Shown: in pieces, positions 1 to 6,927 of the stretch
Layout: every line of letters starts with the position of its first letter
Numbering within the stretch: the stretch's first letter is position 1
Source: an uncultured Clostridia bacterium
Lineage (GTDB): Bacteria; Bacillota; Clostridia; Christensenellales; Aristaeellaceae
Length of the DNA stretch: 12,559 bases
Direction of reading: 5' to 3'
NCBI GenBank assembly: GCA_947600345.1
Contig: CANQGC010000062.1
Location: forward strand, 1 to 12,559
The notes under the pieces: model-generated
What the model was told of the DNA's origin: nothing
Database searches by the model: none
Seen by the model: the letters and a program-made list of their open reading frames with translations, nothing else
Program-made: the position numbers and the translations under genes

Positions 1-1
1 C

Positions 2-662
<661 letters not shown>

Positions 663-679
<17 letters not shown>

Positions 680-1379
680 AAACCCCCGGATGCTGATCCT
701 GGTGGTGGAGGACGACGCGCCGGTGCGCAGCCTGATCACCACGGCGCTCAAGGCCCACGACTACCGCCACATCGTGGCCGCCAACGGCCAGAACGCCATC
801 GCCGAGGCATCCTCCCACAACCCGGATGCGATGCTGCTGGACCTGGGGTTGCCGGACATCGACGGTGTGGAGGTGATCCGGCGCGTGCGAAGCTGGTCGA
901 ACCTGCCCATCATCGTCATCAGCGCCCGCAGCGAGGACGCGGACAAGATCGAGGCGCTGGACGCCGGCGCGGACGACTACCTGACCAAGCCCTTCTCCGT
1001 GGACGAGCTGCTGGCCCGGCTGCGCGTGACCCAGCGCAGGCTGGCGATGATGCGCGCCGACGCCGCCCAGGATTCCGTCTACCGCAACGGCAGCCTGCGC
1101 ATCGACTTCGCGGCGGGCTGCGCCTACATGGGGGAGGAGGAGCTGCACCTGACGCCCATCGAATACAAGCTGCTTTGCCTGCTGGCGCGCAACACCGGCA
1201 AGGTGTTGACCCACACCTACATCACGCAAAACGTCTGGGGCAGCTCCTGGGACAACGACATCGCCTCGCTGCGCGTGTTCATGGCCGCGCTCCGCAGGAA
1301 GATTGAGCTGTCGCCCGATTCGCCGCAGTACATCCAGACCCACATCGGCATCGGCTACCGCATGATGAAGCTCGAGTGA
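663..1379 (+). CDS. kdpE: KdpE-like DNA-binding response regulator (OmpR/PhoB family)
   Basis: A complete 238-residue two-component response regulator. The receiver domain (about residues 9-125) shows the acidic pair E16/D17-D18, phospho-acceptor D60 (LLDLGLPD), S87 (IIVISAR) and K109 in the DDYLTKPF motif. The C-terminal winged helix (about 135-238) contains the L-T-P-I-E-Y-K-L-L motif, a recognition-helix region (SLRVFMAALRRKIE) and the terminal wing GIGYRM, as in OmpR/PhoB proteins. It would be phosphorylated by the overlapping kinase and bind DNA as a dimer; in known systems KdpE activates the kdpFABC K+ pump. The ATG at 663 follows AGGAGGT at 648-654 with 8-nt spacing, inside the kinase gene, so translation is coupled. 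The target operon is not in the window, so the regulon remains inferred. Confidence 0.9.
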
Positions 1380-1441
1380 GGCGGGGCCCTCCCCGCCCCG
1401 CGGGGTCGAACGCCGCCACCACCGCACACCTTTGGGCGGCG
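1380..1441 (+). terminator. GC-rich hairpins after kdpE, possible terminator without a U-tract
   Basis: Directly after the kdpE stop, GGCGGGG (1380-1386) pairs with CCCCGCC (1391-1397) around a 4-nt loop. A second inverted repeat pairs CGCCGCC (1411-1417) with GGCGGCG (1435-1441). Neither is followed by a run of T, so a classical intrinsic terminator is not proven. Position between two transcription units and strong predicted stems make a termination or mRNA 3'-end-protection role likely. Confidence 0.45.
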
Positions 1442-1448
1442 AAACGTC

Positions 1449-1487
1449 AAATTGCGCGCCAACCGCATAAAATTGTGCGCCCGCCGC
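1449..1487 (+). repeat. Imperfect 18-bp direct repeat, 21-bp period, upstream of the greA promoter
   Basis: AAATTGCGCGCCAACCGC (1449-1466) recurs as AAATTGTGCGCCCGCCGC (1470-1487) with three mismatches. The start-to-start distance is exactly 21 bp, about two helical turns, and the second copy abuts the -35 box at 1488. Spacing and position fit a binding site for a regulator gripping one DNA face, such as an OmpR/KdpE-type dimer. The factor is unknown. Confidence 0.5.
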
Positions 1488-1516
1488 TTGACAATTTCAT
1501 CCGGCGGGTATATAAT
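1488..1516 (+). promoter_or_regulatory. Consensus sigma-A promoter for greA(-lysS)
   Basis: A perfect -35 TTGACA (1488-1493) and a perfect -10 TATAAT (1511-1516) are separated by 17 bp, the consensus housekeeping promoter. Transcription should start near 1523, giving greA a leader of about 97 nt. This is the best promoter in the window, consistent with high constitutive output for a transcription factor and a tRNA synthetase. Confidence 0.9.
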
Positions 1517-1532
1517 ACGCCTTGTCAGAGAG

Positions 1533-1568
1533 AAACGCTGCATCACGCGAAGGTGGCAGTGTTTATTT
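1533..1568 (+). promoter_or_regulatory. Hairpin with U-rich tail in the greA leader (possible attenuator)
   Basis: About 10 nt after the expected transcription start, AAACGCTGC (1533-1541) pairs with GCAGTGTTT (1556-1564), 9 bp with one G-U. An inner CAC/GTG (1544-1546 with 1553-1555) extends the stem beyond a 2-nt bulge. The stem runs into TTTATTT (1562-1568). This resembles an early, leaky intrinsic terminator that would release an RNA of roughly 45 nt and let only part of the transcription into greA. Confidence 0.5.
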
Positions 1569-1591
1569 GCGTCACAGGGAATCCGAATTTG

Positions 1592-1607
1592 CTTGCAGGG
1601 TTGCAAG
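1592..1607 (+). promoter_or_regulatory. Small hairpin overlapping the greA Shine-Dalgarno
   Basis: CTTGCA (1592-1597) can pair with TGCAAG (1602-1607) around a GGGT loop. The last three bases of the stem (AAG) are the 5' part of the AAGGAGG ribosome binding site at 1605-1611. GGAGG itself stays free, so any effect on translation would be partial. Confidence 0.4.
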
Positions 1608-1619
1608 GAGGAAATCATT

Positions 1620-2093
1620 ATGTCTGAAGTTCGTCAGTTGACACTCACCGATAAGAAGAAGCTGGAGGCCGAGCTCGAGGAGCTGATGGAGGCCAAGCGC
1701 CGCGTCGCCGAGGAGATCCAGATCGCCCGCGGCTTCGGGGATCTCAGCGAGAACGCCGAGTACGACGCCGCCAAGAAGGAGGAGGCCCGGGTCTACGGCC
1801 GCATCGGCGAGATCGAACAGATGCTGCGAACCGCTTCCTTCGTGGACGACTCCGCCGCCGATACCGACACCGTGTCCCTGGGCAACGTGGTGCGCGTGCT
1901 CGACATGGAGTACGACGAGGAGGACGAGTACACGCTGGTGGGCTTCACCGAGGCCGACCCGCTCAAGCTCTTCATCTCCAACGAGTCCCCGATCGGCCAG
2001 GCCCTGATGGGCGCCCACCTGGGCGACGTCGTCGAGGCCAACACTCCCGGCGGCAAGATCAAGCTGAAGATACTGAATATTCGCAAGCGGTAA
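1620..2093 (+). CDS. greA: Transcription elongation factor GreA
   Basis: A 157-residue GreA. It binds the RNA polymerase secondary channel and stimulates cleavage of backtracked RNA. The N-terminal coiled coil (about residues 8-75, rich in E/K/R) carries the tip motif GDLSENAEYDAAK, with D41 and E44 as the acidic pair that helps hold the catalytic Mg2+. The C-terminal globular FKBP-like domain (about 80-157) shows the family's VSLGNVVRV and ISNESPIGQALMGAHLGDVVE motifs. Length matches the family. The start is the ATG at 1620, after AAGGAGG (1605-1611) with 8-nt spacing. A longer in-frame start at 1452 lies upstream of the promoter, so it is not used. It is followed by lysS on the same strand, a common pairing in Firmicutes. 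The leader holds two hairpins that may modulate expression. Confidence 0.97.
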   Translation: MSEVRQLTLTDKKKLEAELEELMEAKRRVAEEIQIARGFGDLSENAEYDAAKKEEARVYGRIGEIEQMLRTASFVDDSAADTDTVSLGNVVRVLDMEYDEEDEYTLVGFTEADPLKLFISNESPIGQALMGAHLGDVVEANTPGGKIKLKILNIRKR

Positions 2094-2102
2094 TCAAACG
2101 GC

Positions 2103-2131
2103 GGCCGACGTGCTTTCACGCCGGCCCTTTT
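2103..2131 (+). terminator. Hairpin plus short T-run between greA and lysS
   Basis: GGCCGACGTG (2103-2112) pairs with CACGCCGGCC (2117-2126) around a CTTT tetraloop, with one A-C mismatch, followed by CTTTT (2127-2131). The lysS ribosome binding site AAAGGAG begins at 2132, immediately after the T-run. The short T-run suggests partial termination, reducing lysS relative to greA, rather than a full stop. Confidence 0.5.
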
Positions 2132-2145
2132 AAAGGAGAATTCGC

Positions 2146-3648
2146 ATGTCTGAACAGAACAACAACATCCCCCAGGAGCAGGCCCAGCAGGAGCTGTCCG
2201 AGCAGAACCGCATCCGCTTGGAGAAGCTGAACGCGCTGATCGAGGCGGGTAAGAATCCCTACGAGGTCATGAAGTACGACCGCTCGCACCTGTCCAGCGA
2301 GATTCTGGCGAACTTTGACGCGCTGGAGAATCAGACCGTGTCCATCGCGGGCCGCATGATGTCCCGCCGCGTGATGGGCAAGGCCAGCTTCGCCCACCTG
2401 CTCGACCGGGACGGCGAGATTCAGATCTACGTCCGCCGGGACGACGTGGGCGAGGACGCCTACAGGGAGTTCAAGAACTACGACCTGGGCGACGTGATCG
2501 GCGTCAAGGGCTTCGTGTTCAAGACCAAGTCCGGCGAGATCAGCGTGCACGCCCAGGAGATCGAGCTGCTGACCAAGTCGCTGCACCCGCTGCCGGAGAA
2601 GTTCCACGGCCTGCGCGACACCGACACCCGCTACCGCCAGCGCTACCTGGACCTGATCGTCAACCCCGAGGTGCGGGATACCTTCATCAAGCGCAGCAAG
2701 ATCATCGCCACCATCCGCAGCTTCCTGGACGCCCAGGGCTTCATCGAGGTGGAGACGCCGATGCTGGTCGCCAACGCCGGCGGCGCGGCTGCGCGTCCGT
2801 TTGAGACCCACTTCAACGCGCTGGACGAGGATTTGAAGCTGCGCATCTCGCTGGAGCTGTACCTGAAGCGCCTGATCGTGGGCGGTTTGGAGAAGGTCTA
2901 CGAGATCGGCCGCGTGTTCCGCAATGAGGGCCTGGATACCCGCCATAACCCGGAGTTCACGCTGATGGAGCTCTACCAGGCCTACACCGACTACCACGGC
3001 ATGATGGACCTGACCGAAAACCTCTACCGTCACGTGGCGCAGACGGTGCTGGGCACCACGAAGATCAGCTACAACGGCGTGGAGATGGATCTGGGCAAGC
3101 CCTTCGCGCGCATCACGATGGTGGACGCGGTGAAGAAGTACGCGAACGTGGACTTCGACCAGGTGGAGACGCTGGAGCAGGCCCGCGAGCTCGCCAGGGC
3201 GCACCACATCGAGTTTGAGCCCCACCACACCAAGGGCAACATACTGAACCTGTTCTTCGAGGAGTATGTCGAGGAGCACCTGATCCAGCCGACGTTCGTG
3301 ATGGATCACCCGATCGAAATCAGCCCGCTGACCAAGAAGAAGCCCGGCAAGCCCGGCTACGTGGAGCGCTTCGAGTTCTTCATGAACGGCTGGGAGATGG
3401 CGAACGCCTACTCGGAGCTGAACGACCCCATCGACCAGCGCGCGCGCTTCAAGGCGCAGGAGGAGCTGCTGGCCCACGGCGACGAGGAGGCCAACCGCAC
3501 CGACGAGGACTTCCTCTACGCCCTCGAAATCGGCATGCCCCCCACGGGCGGCATCGGCTACGGCATCGACCGCATGGTCATGCTCCTGACCGACTCCCAG
3601 GCCATCCGCGACGTGCTGCTGTTCCCGACGATGAAGAGTCTGAAGTAA
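2146..3648 (+). CDS. lysS: Lysyl-tRNA synthetase, class II
   Basis: A complete 500-residue class II lysyl-tRNA synthetase. It charges tRNA-Lys with lysine using ATP in the cytoplasm. An N-terminal OB-fold anticodon-binding domain (about residues 60-150; SIAGRMMSRRVMGKASFAHL, DGEIQIYVRRDD) precedes the catalytic domain. There, motif 1 lies at about 182-207 (KIIATIRSFLDAQGFIEVET), motif 2 at 251-262 (YEIGRVFRNEG, with the F-R-N-E core at 258-261) and motif 3 at 468-476 (GGIGYGIDR). The GGAAARPF segment and PPTGGIGYGIDR are characteristic of bacterial LysS. The ATG at 2146 follows AAAGGAG (2132-2138). The gene sits 52 bp after greA, probably in the same transcript, with a hairpin in the gap. Nothing is missing and its GC-rich codon use matches its neighbours. 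Confidence 0.97.
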   Translation: MSEQNNNIPQEQAQQELSEQNRIRLEKLNALIEAGKNPYEVMKYDRSHLSSEILANFDALENQTVSIAGRMMSRRVMGKASFAHLLDRDGEIQIYVRRDDVGEDAYREFKNYDLGDVIGVKGFVFKTKSGEISVHAQEIELLTKSLHPLPEKFHGLRDTDTRYRQRYLDLIVNPEVRDTFIKRSKIIATIRSFLDAQGFIEVETPMLVANAGGAAARPFETHFNALDEDLKLRISLELYLKRLIVGGLEKVYEIGRVFRNEGLDTRHNPEFTLMELYQAYTDYHGMMDLTENLYRHVAQTVLGTTKISYNGVEMDLGKPFARITMVDAVKKYANVDFDQVETLEQARELARAHHIEFEPHHTKGNILNLFFEEYVEEHLIQPTFVMDHPIEISPLTKKKPGKPGYVERFEFFMNGWEMANAYSELNDPIDQRARFKAQEELLAHGDEEANRTDEDFLYALEIGMPPTGGIGYGIDRMVMLLTDSQAIRDVLLFPTMKSLK

Positions 3649-3711
3649 AGGATAGCATCGCTTTGCTCTCTGTGGATTGCGGATAAGACCAGAGCGTAGG
3701 GAGGAAATGCC

Positions 3712-4620
3712 ATGGGTTTGATCAGCAAAATCGCAAGAAACCTGCGCGCAATAAAGTGCCTGGTTTTACCCACCCTATTTCCGTCAAGGTATATCACATA
3801 CAGGGCGTGCATCCACTTCCAGAGCGGAGAGGTTGTGGATAACAATTGGGGGGATGACGTAAATCCCCTGATCATCGAGTGGCTTTCCGGAAGGAAGGCG
3901 CTGTGCTTGCCAAATTGCGTCGTATCAAGGGCCTTCCACATTCGCTTCTTTCAGGTGATCGGCAGCACGCTGTCCTTTTGGTCGCTCAAGGACGCTTACG
4001 TATGGGGAAGCGGAATCCTGAACGACCAGATGACCGAAAGGATTAAGGCGGAGGATGCTCCAAGGCGCATTTATAGCGTGAGGGGGCCGCTGACCAGGGA
4101 TCTGCTCATGGCAAGGGGAATCGACTGCCCGGAGGTGTACGGAGATCCGGCGTTGTTGTTTCCGCTGATGTACACGCCCTCCTCTCGCAAGAGTCATAAA
4201 ATCGGAGTCATTCCGCACTATAAGGATCTGGAGAAGCCGGAGTTGCTGCATCTGTTGGCGGATGAAGAGACGACGCTGATAAAAGTACGCGGCTATGGAG
4301 CGTGGAAGAATTTTATAGAGGAAATCAATTCCTGTGATTTTGTCGTTTCTTCGTCGCTTCATGGGGTTATCATCGCGGAAGCATACGGCGTCCCCTGCAT
4401 TTGGGCGAAGTTTGGTTCCTACGTCGATGGCTGGGATTTTAAATACTACGACTTTTTCGCGTCCATCGGCAAGGCGGATTCCACGTATATGAAGATTTTC
4501 GAAGATACGACGGTTTCCGAACTGAAGCTTGCGAGCAGCCGGTGGAGAGCGGGCAAGATCGAGACGGATCAGCTGCTGCGCTCCTGCCCCTTTCTCGATG
4601 AAAGCAGATTCCCTTTGTGA
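3712..4620 (+). CDS. Polysaccharide pyruvyl transferase family protein
   Basis: A 302-residue protein of the polysaccharide pyruvyl transferase family (CsaB/WcaK/ExoV-like). Members transfer pyruvate from phosphoenolpyruvate to sugars of exopolysaccharide or cell-wall polymers; some have other GT-like roles. Visible family hallmarks are NNWGDDVNP (residues 44-52), YVWGSGIL (96-103), SVRGPLTRDLL (122-132), GDPALLFP (144-151) and SSSLHGVIIAEAYGVPCIW (213-231), with the conserved His at 217. There is no signal peptide or clear membrane segment, so it is cytoplasmic. The ATG at 3712 has AGGGAGG (3698-3704) 7 nt upstream. It stands alone, 63 bp after lysS, with no capsule or glycosyltransferase partners in view. 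Its base composition is distinctly AT-richer than lysS or the ABC operon, suggesting transfer. The acceptor sugar cannot be deduced. Confidence 0.85.
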   Translation: MGLISKIARNLRAIKCLVLPTLFPSRYITYRACIHFQSGEVVDNNWGDDVNPLIIEWLSGRKALCLPNCVVSRAFHIRFFQVIGSTLSFWSLKDAYVWGSGILNDQMTERIKAEDAPRRIYSVRGPLTRDLLMARGIDCPEVYGDPALLFPLMYTPSSRKSHKIGVIPHYKDLEKPELLHLLADEETTLIKVRGYGAWKNFIEEINSCDFVVSSSLHGVIIAEAYGVPCIWAKFGSYVDGWDFKYYDFFASIGKADSTYMKIFEDTTVSELKLASSRWRAGKIETDQLLRSCPFLDESRFPL

Positions 4621-4727
4621 TCGCGATTCGCGAGCGGGAGGCTGCCCGGCGCAACCCGGGAACCGTAGAATTCCAATGCCGAACTTCGTGAAAAAGCCCT
4701 TCAATAGTTTCCCTCATCGGACAGACA

Positions 4728-4756
4728 GAGCGCCCCGGGCAAAGCCCGGGGCGCTC
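4728..4756 (-). terminator. Perfect 13-bp hairpin between convergent genes
   Basis: GAGCGCCCCGGGC (4728-4740) and GCCCGGGGCGCTC (4744-4756) form a perfect 13-bp stem with a 3-nt loop. It lies 30 bp past the binding-protein stop on the - strand and about 110 bp past the pyruvyl transferase stop on the + strand, so it can serve both. The following bases are pyrimidine-rich on both strands (CTGTCTGTC on -, GCTTGCTTC on +) but lack a true T-run. Confidence 0.65.
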
Positions 4757-4763
4757 GCTTGCT

Positions 4764-4779
4764 TCAACGCTTGCGTTGA
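4764..4779. repeat. Short inverted repeat next to the terminator
   Basis: TCAACGC (4764-4770) and GCGTTGA (4773-4779) form a 7-bp inverted repeat with a 2-nt centre. It lies 7 bp beyond the binding-protein stop codon, between that stop and the large hairpin. It may be a second 3'-end stem of the ABC operon mRNA. No function is proven. Confidence 0.4.
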
Positions 4780-4786
4780 GAGGGGA

Positions 4787-5800
4787 TTACAGGATGTCCA
4801 CCCACTCGCCGACGGTCTCGGTGTTGAAGGTGTTCAGCTCGCCCAGGAAGATGGTGTTGCCGCCATCATCGCCCGCGGCGACGGTGATCTCGCCCTTGTC
4901 GCCGGCGGTGAAGGAATCGCCGACCTCACCGGTGATGTCGCCATTGATCAGCGCCACGGCGGCGTAGGACGCCACGTAGCCCAGATCGATCGGGTTCCAC
5001 AGGAAGGTCTCGTCGCAGATGCCCGCGTCGAGGTACTCCTTCATGTCGGAGGCCAGGGTCAGGCCGGTCACCTTGGTGCTCATGCCGTGGTCCTGGATGC
5101 ACTTCGCGACGGCGGGAGCGCCGTTGGTGGTGGGCACGATGATGCCCTTCAGATCCGGATACTGGTTGATCAGGGCCTCGCACTCGGTGAAGGACTTGTC
5201 GTACACGTCATCGCCGAACACGGTGCCGACATACTCGAGGTTCGCATAGGCTTCGTTCTCGGCCAGCGTCTTCTCGATGGCGGCGCACCAGTACTGCTGG
5301 TTGCCCATCGTGGCGGAAGCGGACAGGATCGCGATCTGGCCCTCATAGTTGACGGACTTCGCGATGGACTCGAGCAGGATGTCGCCGACCTGCTGGAAGG
5401 AGGCGGGCTCGACATCGGCGTCGCGGCCCTCGGGAGCCACGGGCGCGTCGAAGGAGACGACCTTGATGCCGGCGTCGCGGGCCTCGTTGCAGACATTGAC
5501 CAGGCCAGCCGGGTCGTTCGCGGAGATGATCAGCGCGTCCACGCCCTGGTTGATGAAGTTCTCAATGATGCGGATCTGGCCATCGTTGGAGCCGTCGTCG
5601 GGGCCGTCGTGGTCGAAGGTGAAGCCCAGCTCATCGGCGGCCTTCTGGAAGCCGTTGATGGAAGCCTGGAAGTAGGGGTTGCCGGACTGCTTGTAGACGA
5701 CGCCGATGTACAGGCCGTCGCCCGCCTTCGCCTCCGCCATGGCGGAGCCGACGGTCAGCACGAGCAGAGCTGCCAGAACGAGTGCAAGAACTTTCTTCAT
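4787..5800 (-). CDS. Sugar ABC transporter substrate-binding protein, RhaS/LsrB-like
   Basis: A 337-residue type I periplasmic-binding-fold protein that captures ligand outside the membrane for the adjacent importer. A signal peptide (residues 1-22: MKK, a hydrophobic A/L/V core, then SAMA) precedes two Rossmann-like lobes. Hallmarks are VVYKQSGNPYFQ (34-45), IISANDPAGLV (91-101), VVSFDAPVAPEGRD (114-127), ILSASATMGNQQYW (158-171), IIVPTTNGAP (220-229) and LWNPIDLGYVASYAA near the C-terminus. These resemble the rhamnose-binding RhaS group more than RbsB. LsrB, the autoinducer-2 binder, is the nearest alternative. By the Salmonella LsrB ligand positions, K37, D118, Q168 and P223 are kept, but N167 and T225 replace Asp and Ala. 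The signal lacks a lipobox cysteine. The start at 5800 follows AAGGAGG (5816-5810) with 9-nt spacing. It is the last gene of the four-gene operon. Confidence 0.9.
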   Translation of the reverse strand: MKKVLALVLAALLVLTVGSAMAEAKAGDGLYIGVVYKQSGNPYFQASINGFQKAADELGFTFDHDGPDDGSNDGQIRIIENFINQGVDALIISANDPAGLVNVCNEARDAGIKVVSFDAPVAPEGRDADVEPASFQQVGDILLESIAKSVNYEGQIAILSASATMGNQQYWCAAIEKTLAENEAYANLEYVGTVFGDDVYDKSFTECEALINQYPDLKGIIVPTTNGAPAVAKCIQDHGMSTKVTGLTLASDMKEYLDAGICDETFLWNPIDLGYVASYAAVALINGDITGEVGDSFTAGDKGEITVAAGDDGGNTIFLGELNTFNTETVGEWVDIL

Positions 5801-5823
5801 GGAATTGGTCCTCCTTTTTATTA

Positions 5824-5841
5824 TTTGCCCTGTGGGGCAAA
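5824..5841 (-). promoter_or_regulatory. Intercistronic hairpin before the binding-protein gene
   Basis: In the 53-bp gap between the second permease and the binding-protein gene, TTTGCCC (5824-5830) and GGGCAAA (5835-5841) form a 7-bp stem with a 4-nt loop. On the transcribed strand it is followed by A-rich sequence and the ribosome binding site, not by a U-run. It may be an mRNA processing or stability element that raises binding-protein output over the permeases. Confidence 0.4.
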
Positions 5842-5853
5842 ATCGAATCAGAA

Positions 5854-6927
5854 TCAGTGGGCTGCCTTGGCGGCGGCGGTCTCGGCGCGCTGCTTGCGCA
5901 CGCGCATCAACTTGCCGACGTCCTCCGTGATGTTCGGGAGCAGCACGCTCAGGATCAGGATCACGCCCACGGCCAGGTTGACCGCGCTGTCCGCGAAGCC
6001 GAACAGCGTGCCCAGGCCGATCTTCACGATGCCGAATATGAACAGCGACAGCACCGCGCCGATGACGCTGCCCTTGCCGCCGTCCGTGGAGAAGCCGCCC
6101 AGCACCGCCGCCGCGATGGCGTACATGTGGTAGCCGTCCATCAGGTCGGCCTTGATCGAGGACGAGTTCGCGCCCACGAAGAAGATGCCGGTCACGGCGC
6201 ACATGAAGCCCGTCAGCATGAAGCAGAACACCTTGATCTGGTCCACCTTGATGCCGGAGTAGCGGGCGGTGGTGGCGTTGGTGCCGATGGCGAAGATCTT
6301 GCGGCCGCCGCTGGTCAGGTGCAGCCAGATGAAGAACACCGCCGCCACGGCCAGGAAGATCAGCACCATCAGCGGCACGTTCAGGCCGAAGATGTTGACC
6401 AGCTTGTAGGTTTCGCTGAGCACGCCGAAGGTCTTATCGAAGGTCAGCGTCTCGCCGCCGATCAGCAGGTAGCTGAAGCCGCGGAAGAACAGCTGCGTGG
6501 CCAGCGTGATGATCATCGGGAACAGCTCCTTGAAGCGCGTGACCAGGAAGCCGTTGATCGCACCGCAGAGGGAGCCGGTGGCCAGGCAGGCGAGGATGGA
6601 GATCACCAGCGCGCCCGCGCCGCCGCCCATGCCGTTGTAGGTGACGCCCAGCACCACCACGCTCAGCGTTGCGATTGCGCCGGTGGAGATGTCGATGTCG
6701 CCCATGGCGAGGATCAGCATGACGCCCATCGTCATGAAGCTGTAGAGCATGTAGGGGCGAATGCCGCGCATGACGTTCGCCAGGTTGAACACGTCCTTGC
6801 GCGCGGCACCCGAGGCCACGCGCGCGGCGTCCTGCAGGTTGAACACCAGGCACATCACTACCAGCAGCGCGACCAGCAGGAATTCCCAGCGCAGGAAGAA
6901 GGATGCGAGCTTGCTCTTTTTCTTCAT
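5854..6927 (-). CDS. Sugar ABC transporter permease (RbsC/RhaQ/LsrD-type), second of two
   Basis: A 357-residue polytopic inner-membrane permease of the ribose/rhamnose/AI-2 importer class. Hydrophobic segments are spread over the whole length: about residues 12-30, several between about 60 and 160, 175-195, and further ones to about 335. Family signatures are LAMGDIDISTGAIATLS (compare GGIDLS in RbsC) and the cytoplasmic coupling region GGRKIFAIGTNATTARYSGIKVDQIK. A highly basic start (MKKKSK) and basic tail fit cytoplasmic ends. Its ATG overlaps the stop of the preceding permease by one base (TGATG at 6929-6925), and its AAGGAGG (6942-6936) lies inside that gene, so translation is coupled. 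It pairs with the other permease to form a heterodimeric channel served by one two-domain ATPase. Substrate is unknown, but a pentose, 6-deoxyhexose or related compound is likely. Confidence 0.9.
   Translation of the reverse strand: MKKKSKLASFFLRWEFLLVALLVVMCLVFNLQDAARVASGAARKDVFNLANVMRGIRPYMLYSFMTMGVMLILAMGDIDISTGAIATLSVVVLGVTYNGMGGGAGALVISILACLATGSLCGAINGFLVTRFKELFPMIITLATQLFFRGFSYLLIGGETLTFDKTFGVLSETYKLVNIFGLNVPLMVLIFLAVAAVFFIWLHLTSGGRKIFAIGTNATTARYSGIKVDQIKVFCFMLTGFMCAVTGIFFVGANSSSIKADLMDGYHMYAIAAAVLGGFSTDGGKGSVIGAVLSLFIFGIVKIGLGTLFGFADSAVNLAVGVILILSVLLPNITEDVGKLMRVRKQRAETAAAKAAH

Noticed and set aside
1452..1619. Longer in-frame start for greA at 1452
   Set aside because: It lies upstream of the consensus promoter at 1488-1516 and has no ribosome binding site. 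The ATG at 1620 has AAGGAGG at ideal spacing and gives a standard GreA length.
2094..2145. T-box or other tRNA-sensing leader before lysS
   Set aside because: The gap is only 52 bp and is taken up by a single hairpin. No room for a specifier loop or the T-box sequence.
4621..4727. A gene or mobile-element end downstream of the pyruvyl transferase
   Set aside because: Only short self-complementary bits (TCGCGATTCGCGA at 4621-4633, a small CCCGG/CCGGG stem) are present. There are no target-site duplications, transposase fragments or ORF with a ribosome binding site.
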